DNA from: Desulfovibrio sp. TomC
GTDB taxonomy: Bacteria > Desulfobacterota > Desulfovibrionia > Desulfovibrionales > Desulfovibrionaceae
Length of the DNA: 55,195 nucleotides
Reading direction: 5' to 3'
Assembly: GCF_000801335.2 (NCBI RefSeq)
Contig: NZ_JSEH01000029.1
Location: 1 to 55,195 of the forward strand
Shown: positions 26,174-34,378 of the stretch, in pieces
Position numbering within the stretch: the stretch's first letter is position 1
Layout of the letters: each line of letters starts with the position of its first letter
Made by a program: the position numbers and the translations under genes
The notes under the pieces: model-generated
What the model was told of the DNA's origin: nothing
Databases searched by the model: none
Seen by the model: the letters and a program-made list of their open reading frames with translations, nothing else

Positions 26174-28162
26174 TCAGCGGGCCTGAGCCGTCCCGGGCTT
26201 GCCCTGAGGCGTGGCCGGCGACGGGCCGGGCTGGTCCGCCCCGGCCGACGACGCGCCGGCGGGCAGGGCGGTGCTGAGCATGGCGGATGCGACATCCAGG
26301 GTCCCGCCGTCGGCGTCGGACATCTCGATGCCGACCTGCCCCGAGGAAAGCGTCGCGTCCGTGAGGGAGTAGACCGACGTGCCGTTGATAAAAAACTGGA
26401 GGGAGGAGCCGGAAGCCGTGACCCGCAGGACGTTCCAGTCAATGGGGACGATGGCCGAGGTCTGCGTTTGGTTGACCAAGCATGTCCAGGCGGCATTCTG
26501 GGCCTTGTAGATGGTGAAATAGCCGTTGTTTGAATAGGCGAACCAGTAGCCGGCGTTCCAGTCGCCGTAGCTGTCCTGGGGCGTGGACGTCCCGCGAAAG
26601 TATATGGCGTTGAAATCGGCGTCGGCGTTTTTCCCGGTGCGCCGTATCCTGACGCTGTAATCGAGCGTGGAGAAGTCCTTGTCGGCATAGGCCAGATTGA
26701 AGTAATTGCCTGAGGACGTGCCGGTGACGCTGGCGTAGCCGTTGGTCACGCTCCAGGCGGCGAAGCTGTTCTGGGTCCAGTGGTCGAGAGCCGAGGCGTC
26801 CGTGAACTGCTCGGCGAACCCGGCGTTGAACCCCGGGACGTCGGTGACGGTCGGGACGTCGAGGGGCGTCAGCACGGCCCCGGCGTTCATGCCCAGGGCG
26901 TAGGCGGCAGTCGCCGAGGTCGTGGCCCCCTGGGAGACGGTGACAGTCTGGCTGGCGGGAGTCGTATAGCCGCTGATAGACGAGAAGGAAACCGTGTGAC
27001 TCCCGGGGGACAGACCGGCCATGGTGGTTCCGCCGGCCTGCCAGCCGCCGCCGTCCACCTGCCACTTGGCCCCGCGATCCACAGCCGAGGCGGGCTGCAG
27101 GGTCACGTCCAGGGAGCCGACGTCCGTCGGTATGCTGAAGGCGACGTCAATCGTCCAGAAGCCCTGCATGTTCTGGTTGTTGCCGCTCTTGTCCACGTAA
27201 TAGGCGTCGTAATTCGTTTCCATGTTGAGGAGCCAGACGCCGTTGGGACGGTTCGTCGAGCCCCCCCAACTGTTGAGCACGACCCAATAGCGGTGTGTGG
27301 CGTCGAGATCGATGTAGCCGACGATAAGCATCTCATGGCCGCCGCCGCCCCCGTCGGAGCCATAGGTCTGGCCGCTGTACTGGCCCGGGTCGAAGACGGC
27401 GGTTTCATCCTGGTTGTCCCAGAAATCATAGAAGGCGTCCCAGGCGGCCTTGGTGGCCAGGGTCATGGCGTAAGTGACCGCCTGGTTGTTGGCCAGGACA
27501 GCTTTGATGTTGACGGCAGGCACGCCGCTCGTCTGGTTGGCGGTCTCGACCCGTGACGCGGTCATGGAGGTCACGATGTACTGGGGCGAGGCGCCGATAG
27601 CCGAACAGGCCAGGCTGGACGTGTCGCACGGACTGACGAATCCGTCGGCAAATTTGGCGTTGGCGTTGAGCCAGGGAAGCATGTACTGCTGCATCGCAGT
27701 GTAGAAGTTGGCAAATGTGGTGGGATCGCCGCCGCAGCAGGCTCTTTTCTTGCCGTTGAGCCAGCAGGAATTGAAGGCCTGCACGGAGAGCCGCTGCGTG
27801 ATGTTCTGGCTGGCGCTCAGGGCGATCTCCGCCGCTGCCGTGTTGGTCCATACCCAGCAATCGCCGCAGCCGATCTGGTTGCGCTGGTATATGTTGCTCG
27901 TATTCCATGGGGACTTGGCCATGAGGGAAAGCGAGGACTGGCCCTCAGCCAATGCCCTGAGTCCCGGTTTGATCTTGGTCGATGGGGCGTTTTTGTAGTT
28001 GTCGTTCCATTCCTGCAGCGTCTCGGGATCGGGGTGCATGATTGGGTGCTGGTCTATTCCATTGCCAAAAGTGAGGCGGGGCACGCAGATCACGCAGATC
28101 ACGCAGAGAACAATTGATGTCGTAAATAGCCGATCCAGACATGCAAGACCAAGACAAGACAT
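26174..28162 (-). CDS. Multidomain papain-like (C1A) cysteine protease
   Basis: 662 residues. The papain triad is visible: Gln96 and Cys102 in NQIGCGDCWVW, His276 in GGGGHEMLIVGY, Asn297 in WVVLNSWGGS. After the protease (to about residue 345), a PEGA-like beta domain has DVTLQPASAVDRGAKWQVDGG and PGSHTVSFSSISGYTTP. A LamG/concanavalin-like domain (about residues 450-630) includes YWFAYSNNGYFTIYKAQ and IDWNVLRVTASGSSLQFFING. A Pro/Ala tail ends the protein. Unusually the N-terminus (LCVICVICVP) is encoded by a 9-nt tandem repeat. A later Met (28039) would remove this hydrophobic leader, so the start and the mode of export are uncertain. Probably extracellular. Confidence 0.82.
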   Translation of the reverse strand: MSCLGLACLDRLFTTSIVLCVICVICVPRLTFGNGIDQHPIMHPDPETLQEWNDNYKNAPSTKIKPGLRALAEGQSSLSLMAKSPWNTSNIYQRNQIGCGDCWVWTNTAAAEIALSASQNITQRLSVQAFNSCWLNGKKRACCGGDPTTFANFYTAMQQYMLPWLNANAKFADGFVSPCDTSSLACSAIGASPQYIVTSMTASRVETANQTSGVPAVNIKAVLANNQAVTYAMTLATKAAWDAFYDFWDNQDETAVFDPGQYSGQTYGSDGGGGGHEMLIVGYIDLDATHRYWVVLNSWGGSTNRPNGVWLLNMETNYDAYYVDKSGNNQNMQGFWTIDVAFSIPTDVGSLDVTLQPASAVDRGAKWQVDGGGWQAGGTTMAGLSPGSHTVSFSSISGYTTPASQTVTVSQGATTSATAAYALGMNAGAVLTPLDVPTVTDVPGFNAGFAEQFTDASALDHWTQNSFAAWSVTNGYASVTGTSSGNYFNLAYADKDFSTLDYSVRIRRTGKNADADFNAIYFRGTSTPQDSYGDWNAGYWFAYSNNGYFTIYKAQNAAWTCLVNQTQTSAIVPIDWNVLRVTASGSSLQFFINGTSVYSLTDATLSSGQVGIEMSDADGGTLDVASAMLSTALPAGASSAGADQPGPSPATPQGKPGTAQAR
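28082..28108. repeat. 9-nt tandem repeat at the protease N-terminus
   Basis: Three near-perfect copies of CACGCAGAT lie in the stretch encoding the hydrophobic N-terminal leader of the papain-like protease. Similar phased repeats occur as non-coding dispersed repeats in diverse bacterial genomes (recollection, not checked). Confidence 0.7.
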
Positions 28163-28504
28163 GATCGCGCTCCAATCGTACCGATGATTTCAATGATGCA
28201 TGCGCCATGGTGGAATGCTGGAGACATGCTGTTTCATGTGGCTCTTTTACGGTTCAGGCGACAAGTATAATAACAATATTAACATGTAGCTCGGAACGTT
28301 TGTAAAACATTGTGTTCTGTTCACGATAGAGTTTGTTTGCAGGAAATTCAATATTCCCTGCAAAAATGTAATGGAACGCTCGTTTGACAGAGGCACCGGG
28401 GCATCGTACCCGGGCGTTCTGCCGCAACGCTTGGCTGCGGTGCCCACACGAACGGCTGGCGGTGCGAGTGGACGGCATGATCTCTTGCGCTGGGAGGGAG
28501 AGCG
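28163..28504. other. AT-rich divergent intergenic region
   Basis: No gene is supported in this 342-nt gap. It is clearly AT-richer than its surroundings. An imperfect inverted repeat occurs around 28335-28364 (TTTGCAGGAA with TTCCCTGCAAA). Promoters of the protease pair and of the DksA-like gene presumably lie here, but no box was convincing. Confidence 0.45.
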
Positions 28505-28771
28505 ATGGCTGGCGGTTGGACTGGCGATGGAGCGGTGCAGGATCAGATCGCGCATTCGGTTGACGATGAAGTCTCCCGGGTTCGCAGTCTGTTGCCGACA
28601 GGCGAGAGCCTAGCCGAATGCGAGGAATGCGGCGAGGCGATTCCGGAGGCCCGGCGCAAGGCCCTGCCCGGGGTGCGACTGTGCGTCAATTGTCAGGAGG
28701 AGCACGACAAGGAGCAGGCCGTGGTTTCGTCCTACAACCGGCGCGGCAACAAGGACAGTCAGTTGAAGTAG
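28505..28771 (+). CDS. DksA/TraR-family C4 zinc-finger protein
   Basis: 88 residues with GGGAGGGAGAG upstream of the ATG. The C4 zinc finger is CEECGEAIPEARRKALPGVR followed by LCVNCQEEHD, diagnostic of the DksA/TraR superfamily. It is short, with about 35 residues before the finger, so it lacks the long DksA coiled coil and resembles the small YbiI/TraR-like members that may bind the RNA polymerase secondary channel. Its target here is unknown. Confidence 0.82.
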   Translation: MAGGWTGDGAVQDQIAHSVDDEVSRVRSLLPTGESLAECEECGEAIPEARRKALPGVRLCVNCQEEHDKEQAVVSSYNRRGNKDSQLK

Positions 28772-28899
28772 GTGTTGGCCCGAGTGTTGATGGCCAGTCC
28801 GGTGTGGCCGATCCGGGGCAACGAGGACAGCCAGTGCGTGTTTGCCCCAGGTCATAGACCTGACTCGCTGCGTCTCTTGCGGGCCTCAGCATCAGGCGG

Positions 28900-29562
28900 T
28901 CAAACCGTCAGCATCTCCCGGGCGCTCGTCAGGACCTCTGGATTGGTGAAATCGGCGCATCCAGCCAGAGTCCGGCTGGATGTTTCAACCATGATCCGGG
29001 CAAAATCCTCGCCCTTCGCCCCGTACCGAACCTGCAGATCGTCCCCCACTGTCTGGCAGAGGTAGTGCGTACACCGGGGGGATTTGAAGAGTCGCAGCGT
29101 ACAGCCCTGATCTGTCAGATACGGGCAGTACTGGCCGCGATACACGGCCCTTGCGGCCTGCCCCTGTCCGTCTTCCAGCTTCTGCAAACGGCCGATGGCC
29201 TGGGCCAGTTGCATGGCCAGGGGTGACGGTTGGTACAGAAAATAGTCGGACGGCGTGAAAATATCGCAGTGTTTGGCATTGCAGCAGCCAACTGGTGGGC
29301 GGTCGCAATGCTCCCGGCAAAAGTCCTTGCTGACCCTGTCCTGGATACGGTCGATTTGCCGGGTATAGAGGGTGTAGGCAATGACGGCCCGGCGCAGATT
29401 CTGGCGCATGGTCCCCAGGGAGCCGCTTAAGCATTCGATCTGATGGGACACCTGCCGGTCGGTTAAAAAGCAATAGGTCTTTGCGCCAAGGGCTTTCAGA
29501 TCGCTGTCGATACCGTCGCTATGATCGGCGTGGAGCGTGTCAAGCCATGTCGTTATGTGCAT
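28900..29562 (-). CDS. Cysteine-rich protein of unknown function
   Basis: 220 residues with no signal peptide and 12 cysteines: 31, 44, 82, 86, 93, 94, 99, 146, 154, 164, 169 and 202. The clusters FCREHCDRPPVGCCNAKHC and YCPYLTDQGC, then SPRCTHYLC, recall YkgJ-type cysteine-rich proteins proposed to bind zinc or iron, but the spacing is not a clean match. I do not recognise the family. The start (29562) has only a weak ribosome site. Flanked by convergent dksA-like and, on the other side, by the terminator of the corrinoid operon; apparently monocistronic. Confidence 0.62.
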   Translation of the reverse strand: MHITTWLDTLHADHSDGIDSDLKALGAKTYCFLTDRQVSHQIECLSGSLGTMRQNLRRAVIAYTLYTRQIDRIQDRVSKDFCREHCDRPPVGCCNAKHCDIFTPSDYFLYQPSPLAMQLAQAIGRLQKLEDGQGQAARAVYRGQYCPYLTDQGCTLRLFKSPRCTHYLCQTVGDDLQVRYGAKGEDFARIMVETSSRTLAGCADFTNPEVLTSAREMLTV

Positions 29563-29825
29563 GGTGTTCGCTTTTTTGTTTCACTGCAAGCCTGCATTGT
29601 GGATCGTATCCAGTTTGCTTGTCCGACATACGTGAAAGAGTTCTTTCTGATAGGCCGGGGATCATGTCTGACAATAAAACGACCTTTCGATCGTATTGCG
29701 TTTTTTTTAAAAAGCGAATGGTTTATCTGGCTTTCTTTTTGCGTCGGACAATGGCACGCGCGCGCGTTGGAAATGATTGCAATCTGACCGTTGAGCTGCC
29801 GTTGGTTGCGTGTTGCAACAAAAAA
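29563..29825. other. Intergenic region upstream of the cysteine-rich gene
   Basis: Mixed-composition spacer with poly-T and poly-A runs (for example near 29702-29715) and a CGCGCGCG run near 29758. Short open frames on the plus strand lack ribosome sites and family-like features, so no gene is called. Confidence 0.4.
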
Positions 29826-29851
29826 GCTCCTTGTCCGTTGGGACAAGGAGC
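29826..29851 (-). terminator. Terminator of the corrinoid operon
   Basis: GCTCCTTGTCC pairs with GGACAAGGAGC across a 4-nt loop (11 bp). On the minus strand it is followed by TTTTTT (29820-29825). It lies 25 nt after the cobI stop. Confidence 0.9.
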
Positions 29852-29876
29852 CTTGTGACGCAGTCGGGAGGCGCGC

Positions 29877-30590
29877 TCAGGCTTTGCCGCGTTTGATCAG
29901 GCAAAGCGACAGGTAGTGGGGCTTTGCCGGCGCGTCAGCCAAGTCCCGGACGACGGCTTCGCCCTCGTGCCCAAGGCGCGTCACGAAGGTTGTGCCCGAA
30001 GCCAGGCCCAGTTCCTCAAGCAGGCTGCGAAGCCTTGGGAAACTGCGATACGCTTTGAGGATCACGGCGTTGTCGGCTGTTTCCAGGGCGCGGCGCAGCC
30101 GGCCGTTGTCGTCAACCCCGGAGGCGATGAGCAGATTCTCGCCGGATTCGACCAGCACCTGCCCGGTTCGGGCGGCTGCGGCCTGAAACGAGGTGATGCC
30201 CGAGACGACCTCGATGGGGAGCTCGGGCAGGAGCGCGCGGACAAGCGGCAGCACGTAGCCGAAGGTGCTGTAGAGCAGCGGATCGCCCAGGGTGATGAAG
30301 GCGGCGTCCTGGCCGGCGGCCAGCACTTGGGCCATGGCGGCGGCGTTGGCTGTCCAGGCTGCGGCCAAAACAGCCTTGTCGCGGGTCATGGGAAACGACA
30401 GGCGGCTGACCTGTGTGCCGGCCGGCAGATGCGGGGCCACGATGGCCTCGGCAATGGAATAATCGTTTTTGCTCGACGAGGCGGCAAAGACCGCGCCCAC
30501 CTGCCCGAGAATCCGAGCGGCCTTGAGGGTTAACAGTTCCGGGTCGCCGGGACCGACGCCAAGGCCGTACAGGGTTCCAAGCCGGCTCAT
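29877..30590 (-). CDS. cobI: Precorrin-2/cobalt-factor II C20-methyltransferase
   Basis: 237 residues. SAM-dependent methyltransferase adding the C20 methyl in corrin synthesis (CobI in the aerobic, CbiL in the anaerobic pathway; the anaerobic cobalt-factor II role is more likely here given the linked cobaltochelatase). The N-terminal GTLYGLGVGPGDPELLTLKA is the tetrapyrrole-methylase glycine loop; FITLGDPLLYSTFGY and VVSGITSFQAAAA are further conserved blocks. The ATG overlaps the stop of the upstream binding-protein gene (ATGA), so it is translationally coupled. Last gene of the operon. Confidence 0.92.
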   Translation of the reverse strand: MSRLGTLYGLGVGPGDPELLTLKAARILGQVGAVFAASSSKNDYSIAEAIVAPHLPAGTQVSRLSFPMTRDKAVLAAAWTANAAAMAQVLAAGQDAAFITLGDPLLYSTFGYVLPLVRALLPELPIEVVSGITSFQAAAARTGQVLVESGENLLIASGVDDNGRLRRALETADNAVILKAYRSFPRLRSLLEELGLASGTTFVTRLGHEGEAVVRDLADAPAKPHYLSLCLIKRGKA

Positions 30591-31525
30591 GACGCACCGG
30601 CCGTGAGGAGTCGGGCGAGTTCTTCCACAGCGTCCACACTGCCGGGGCCGGGTCTGGAAAAGCGCGACTCCTCGACCACGAATGTCCGGCCATTTCGCAC
30701 GCAGGGCAGGGTGGCATACTCCGGGCGCTCGGCCATGGAGCGGGCCTCGGGATTCATGGGACCGCGCTGGGTGAGGCAGACTGCCGGAGCCAGGCGCAAG
30801 AGCTCTTCATCGGCCAGACGCACCAGTTTTTTCTCGGTCGTCACGGCGTTTGTTCCCCCGGCGGCAGTGATGATGGCTGCGACCATGGAGTCTTTGCCGG
30901 CGGCCAGCAGGCTGCCGGAGCGGGCTTCGAAAAAGACCGTCGGCCGCTCCCCGGCCGGGACGGCGGCGGCAACGGCGGCCAGGCGGGCCTGGAGCCGGCT
31001 GACCAGGGCAGCCGCAGCGGCCGGGTCGGCGGTCAGGAGGCCGATGCGCCGGATGGTTTCCCAGAGTCCTGGGAAATCCGACACGGCAAAGACGGCCACC
31101 GGCACTCCGAGATCGGCCAGTTGCCGGGCCGATTCCCGGGCCTCGCCCCGGCCGTCCATCTGCAGGATCAGATCGGGTTTGACCGCCAGCACCCGCTCCA
31201 GGTTGGGCCGCATGTGGGTGCCGATGACCGGCATATCGGGCCGATCGGCCGGGGCCGGATCGGCCTCGGTGCGGGCGGTGATCCGAGCTGACTGGCCCAT
31301 GCCGGCCAGGATATCGACGAACGCGCCGTAGAGCGGCACGATGCGGGTGGCCGGCGCGGCCAGATGAATGGTCGTGCCCAGGTCGTCGGTGGCGGCCACG
31401 GCCTCGGCCCGGGATGGTTCAGGGCGTCCCAGAGACAACGCCAGGGCCAGGGCCAGGACCGGGAACAGCCAGGGCCTGGGGCGCGCCGGTCGTCGGGTGG
31501 GGGATGACAATGATATCGGTTTCAT
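30587..31525 (-). CDS. ABC transporter periplasmic binding protein (BtuF/FepB type)
   Basis: 312 residues from the ATG at 31525, with GAGG 4 nt upstream. The signal peptide spans about residues 15-40 (WLFPVLALALALSLG, ending SRA-EA). The TroA-type fold is indicated by PATRIVPLYGAFVDILAGMG, KPDLILQMDG, and the second lobe with GRTFVVEESRFSRPGPGSVDAVEELARLL. Its 5' end overlaps the ATPase gene by 107 nt in another frame. Substrate likely a corrinoid, cobalt complex or siderophore-like compound, given the operon; not determined by sequence alone. Confidence 0.86.
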   Translation of the reverse strand: MKPISLSSPTRRPARPRPWLFPVLALALALSLGRPEPSRAEAVAATDDLGTTIHLAAPATRIVPLYGAFVDILAGMGQSARITARTEADPAPADRPDMPVIGTHMRPNLERVLAVKPDLILQMDGRGEARESARQLADLGVPVAVFAVSDFPGLWETIRRIGLLTADPAAAAALVSRLQARLAAVAAAVPAGERPTVFFEARSGSLLAAGKDSMVAAIITAAGGTNAVTTEKKLVRLADEELLRLAPAVCLTQRGPMNPEARSMAERPEYATLPCVRNGRTFVVEESRFSRPGPGSVDAVEELARLLTAGAS

Positions 31526-32225
31526 AAATCCTCGAAAGGGTTGGCTGCGTAAAGACGGCGGCAGTCGGGCCATCGGCCTCGATGCGGCCGTTTTTGAGAA
31601 ACACCAGCCGCCGGCAAAAGAGCGCGGCCAGATTGATGTCGTGCAAGGCGGCCAGGATGGTGGTCCCGGTCGCGTTGCGGGCGGCCAGGAGTTGGTAGAG
31701 TTCAATTTTTCTGGCCACATCCAGGTTGGCCGAGGCTTCATCCAACAGGAGCACGTCGCTTTCCTGGGCCAAGGCCCGGGCGGTCAGGACCCGCTGGAAT
31801 TCGCCGCCGGACAGTTCCCCCAACCGCCGTGGGGCCAGATCGGCCACGCCGACCGCTGCCATGGCCGCGTCGGCCGCGGTGGCGTCGTCTGTGCCATAGC
31901 CGCCCAGAAAGGACAGGTACGGATAGCGCCCCATGAGCACCAGGGAGCGCACGGTCAGCTCCCCGGCGTTCTCGCCGCGTTGGGGCACGGCGGCCACTTT
32001 CCGGGCGCGTTCCCGGTCGGTCATGGCGGCCACGTTGGCGCCATCCAGGCGCACCGTGCCGCCCCCCGGGGAGAGGACTCCGGAAAGCGTCAAGAGGAGC
32101 GTGGTCTTGCCGGCTCCGTTTGGCCCGAGGATGCCCACCATTTCGCCAGCGGCAACCTCCAGGTCGATGTCGTGGAGCACCGGCCGGCCGTGGTAGCCGC
32201 TTTGCAGTTTCTGGCACCGGATCAT
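31419..32225 (-). CDS. ABC transporter ATP-binding protein (FepC/BtuD type)
   Basis: 268 residues. Walker A GPNGAGKTT, signature LSGGEFQRV, Walker B DVLLLDEASANLD and the H-loop ALHDINLA are all present. The ATG (32225) overlaps the permease stop as ATGA. The C-terminus, from about IVIPHPTTG on, runs 107 nt into the following binding-protein gene and encodes a repetitive PGPGPGPG tail. Energises the FecCD-type importer of the operon. Confidence 0.9.
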   Translation of the reverse strand: MIRCQKLQSGYHGRPVLHDIDLEVAAGEMVGILGPNGAGKTTLLLTLSGVLSPGGGTVRLDGANVAAMTDRERARKVAAVPQRGENAGELTVRSLVLMGRYPYLSFLGGYGTDDATAADAAMAAVGVADLAPRRLGELSGGEFQRVLTARALAQESDVLLLDEASANLDVARKIELYQLLAARNATGTTILAALHDINLAALFCRRLVFLKNGRIEADGPTAAVFTQPTLSRIYETDIIVIPHPTTGAPQALAVPGPGPGPGVVSGTP

Positions 32226-33277
32226 GTCCGGGCTCCGCTTCGGCCGGTGAGCAGCAAGGCGCAGAAAAACGGACCGCCGCACAGGGCCGTGACCACGCCG
32301 ACCGGCAGCTCTGCGCCGCCGGGCAGGATGGTGCGGGCCAGGACATCGGAGGCCACCAGCAAGGCCCCGCCGGCCAGGGCGCTTTGCAGGAGCAAGGTGC
32401 CGTGTTCGCCGCCGTAGAGCCGGCGGCAGGCATGGGGGGCGATGAGGCCGACAAAGCCGATGACGCCCGAGACCGCCACGGCTGCGGCGGTCAGCAGGCT
32501 GGCGGCGGTCAACAGCACCAACCGCGCCCGTCCGGCCGCAACCCCCAGCTGTCTGGCTTGCGTTTCGCCCAAAAGCAGGATGTCCAGTTCGCGGACAAAG
32601 AGCCAGATGGCGGCCAGCCCGACGCCCAGGCAGGGAAGAAACAAAGCCAGTTCGGCCCGGCCCCGGCCCTGGAAGCCGCCCATGATCCAAAAGACGATGC
32701 CGGCCACGGATTCTTCGTTAAGCGCCTTGACCAGCGAGAGCAGGGCAGACAGGAAGGTGGCGGCCACGATGCCGGCCAAAACGACCGTCTCGCGCCGTAA
32801 GCCTCCGGCCAGCCGGGACAGGGCCAGCACGGCGGCCAGGGTCGCGCCGCCGCCTAAGAGGGCGCAGGCCGGGGTGGCCAGGGCTGTGCCGAAAAAGACG
32901 GCCAGGGAAAGACTCAGCGACAGGGCTGCGCCAAATGCCGCGCCACCAGATACCCCCAGGGTGAAGGGATCGGCCAAAGGATTTCGCAGCACCCCCTGAA
33001 AAACCGCGCCAGCCACGGCCAGGGCCGCGCCCACGCCATAGGCGAGAAGCGCCCGCAACAGCCGCAGATCCAGGACCACGGCCGTCACCGCTGCATCGGC
33101 CGGGGCCGGCAGGTCCAGCCCCAGGGCCCGGCCGACCACGGCGGCGACGTCAGTCGCTGCGGCCGGATAGGACCCGGCCAGACAGGCCGCCGCGATGGCA
33201 GCCAGTCCGGCCAGGAGAAGCGGCAGAACCCGGGCAACGGCCCGGACCCGGCCAGTGTTGTGTTGGTGAATTTCCAT
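32222..33277 (-). CDS. FecCD-type ABC transporter permease
   Basis: 351 residues from the ATG at 33277 (MEIHQHNTGR). About nine to ten hydrophobic helices. Family signatures are RLLRALLAYGVGAALAVAGA followed by FQGVLRNPLADPFTLGVSGG, and near the C-terminus VSGVIGFVGLIAPHACRRL. The family imports vitamin B12, heme and iron-siderophores. Separated by 96 nt from cbiK and overlapping the ATPase gene. Confidence 0.9.
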   Translation of the reverse strand: MEIHQHNTGRVRAVARVLPLLLAGLAAIAAACLAGSYPAAATDVAAVVGRALGLDLPAPADAAVTAVVLDLRLLRALLAYGVGAALAVAGAVFQGVLRNPLADPFTLGVSGGAAFGAALSLSLSLAVFFGTALATPACALLGGGATLAAVLALSRLAGGLRRETVVLAGIVAATFLSALLSLVKALNEESVAGIVFWIMGGFQGRGRAELALFLPCLGVGLAAIWLFVRELDILLLGETQARQLGVAAGRARLVLLTAASLLTAAAVAVSGVIGFVGLIAPHACRRLYGGEHGTLLLQSALAGGALLVASDVLARTILPGGAELPVGVVTALCGGPFFCALLLTGRSGART

Positions 33278-33373
33278 TATGCGTTTTCGAAGCGACAGCC
33301 GTAATCCATTCGTTCTCTTTTCAAAGAGCACCAGGGTGTTTTCAAGAACGCACACTGGCGCGGGCGCGAGGCA

Positions 33374-34258
33374 TTATTTCCCGGGCAGGGCGTCGAAGGT
33401 GGTTTTCAGGTGGTCGAGCCACACGGCGGCCACGGCCTCGCGGTCAGCCGTGCCGGACAGGACGGGTTTGGCCTCAATGCCGGCTGCGGCCAGGGACGAG
33501 GCCAGGGAGTCCTTTTCCTTGCCGGCCATGTCGTTTCGGGCATGGTCGCCGGCCACGGCAAACAGGGGAATGAGCCAGGCTGTCTTGATGCCCTTGGCTT
33601 TGAGATCGGCAATGACGTCGTCAAAGGACGGGATGCCTTCCACCGTGGTCACGAAGGCGTTTTGGTCCACGCGCCATAAGCTGTATTGCAGGGCCGGGTA
33701 GGCCATGTTGGCCGAGTGTTCGGTGCCGTGGCCGACAAAGACGACGGCCTCGCCGGGCTTGCGCTCCTTGGGGGCGGCGTCAACCAGGGCCTTGGCCACT
33801 TTGGGGAAGTCCTCTTTTTCAAAAAGCAGGGGGGCGCTTACCGACACCTGGGACAGGCCCTTGGGCATCCGGGAGAAGGCGGCGGCTGTGCGCAGCAGGT
33901 CGTGGTATTCGCTGCCGGGGATGGTTTGCAGGGACATGAGCGCCACGTCGGTCACGCCCGCATCGGGCAGGGCGGCCAAGGCCTCGGCCGGGGAGGGAAC
34001 ATTTTTGCCCTCCCTGGCCAGCTTGGCCCGGATCATGGCGGCGGTATAGCACAGGGTGACGGGCACGCCGGGATAGGCGGCCTTCACGCGCTCCACCATC
34101 TTGGTGATGGCCGGGGCGGCTTCCGACACGGTGGTGCCGAAGGCGGCCACGACAATGGCCCGCTTGGGTTCTTTTTTGGCGTCATGACCGGCAACAGCCG
34201 GCACAGCCAGAGCCAGGACAAGGGACAGGGACAGGATAATCCGCAGCAGGCGAATCAT
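33374..34258 (-). CDS. cbiK: Secreted sirohydrochlorin cobaltochelatase
   Basis: 294 residues from the ATG at 34258 with GGAGG upstream; the frame continues into the riboswitch but that is not coding. The signal peptide MIRLLRIILSLSLVLALAVPAVAG makes it a periplasmic CbiK, the type known from Desulfovibrio vulgaris as CbiK-P. The CbiK core starts KRAIVVAAFGTTVSEAAPAI; FVGHGTEHSANMAYPALQY carries a conserved metal-site histidine. CbiK inserts cobalt (and can insert iron) into sirohydrochlorin. First gene behind the cobalamin riboswitch, followed by a FecCD importer. Its periplasmic role may be in metal or tetrapyrrole handling for transport rather than in cytosolic synthesis (inference). Confidence 0.9.
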   Translation of the reverse strand: MIRLLRIILSLSLVLALAVPAVAGHDAKKEPKRAIVVAAFGTTVSEAAPAITKMVERVKAAYPGVPVTLCYTAAMIRAKLAREGKNVPSPAEALAALPDAGVTDVALMSLQTIPGSEYHDLLRTAAAFSRMPKGLSQVSVSAPLLFEKEDFPKVAKALVDAAPKERKPGEAVVFVGHGTEHSANMAYPALQYSLWRVDQNAFVTTVEGIPSFDDVIADLKAKGIKTAWLIPLFAVAGDHARNDMAGKEKDSLASSLAAAGIEAKPVLSGTADREAVAAVWLDHLKTTFDALPGK

Positions 34259-34265
34259 GGGGTTA

Positions 34266-34283
34266 CCTCCATAACAATGGAGG
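34266..34283 (-). promoter_or_regulatory. Shine-Dalgarno-sequestering hairpin before cbiK
   Basis: On the minus strand CCTCCAT pairs with ATGGAGG across a 4-nt loop; the right arm contains the GGAGG ribosome site of cbiK. Formation would block initiation, consistent with translational control by the upstream riboswitch. Confidence 0.65.
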
Positions 34284-34378
34284 GCTCTTAAGGAAGGGGA
34301 GCGAGCGCGGACAAGCAGCTCGTTCCCGAAGACCGGCCGGCAAAAGCCCTCGTTGCCGACGGGACGCGCCAGGACCCG

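Noticed and set aside
29641-29858. Small plus-strand gene beginning MSDNKTTFRSY
   Set aside because: No ribosome site, contains no family-like pattern, and runs through the operon terminator hairpin.
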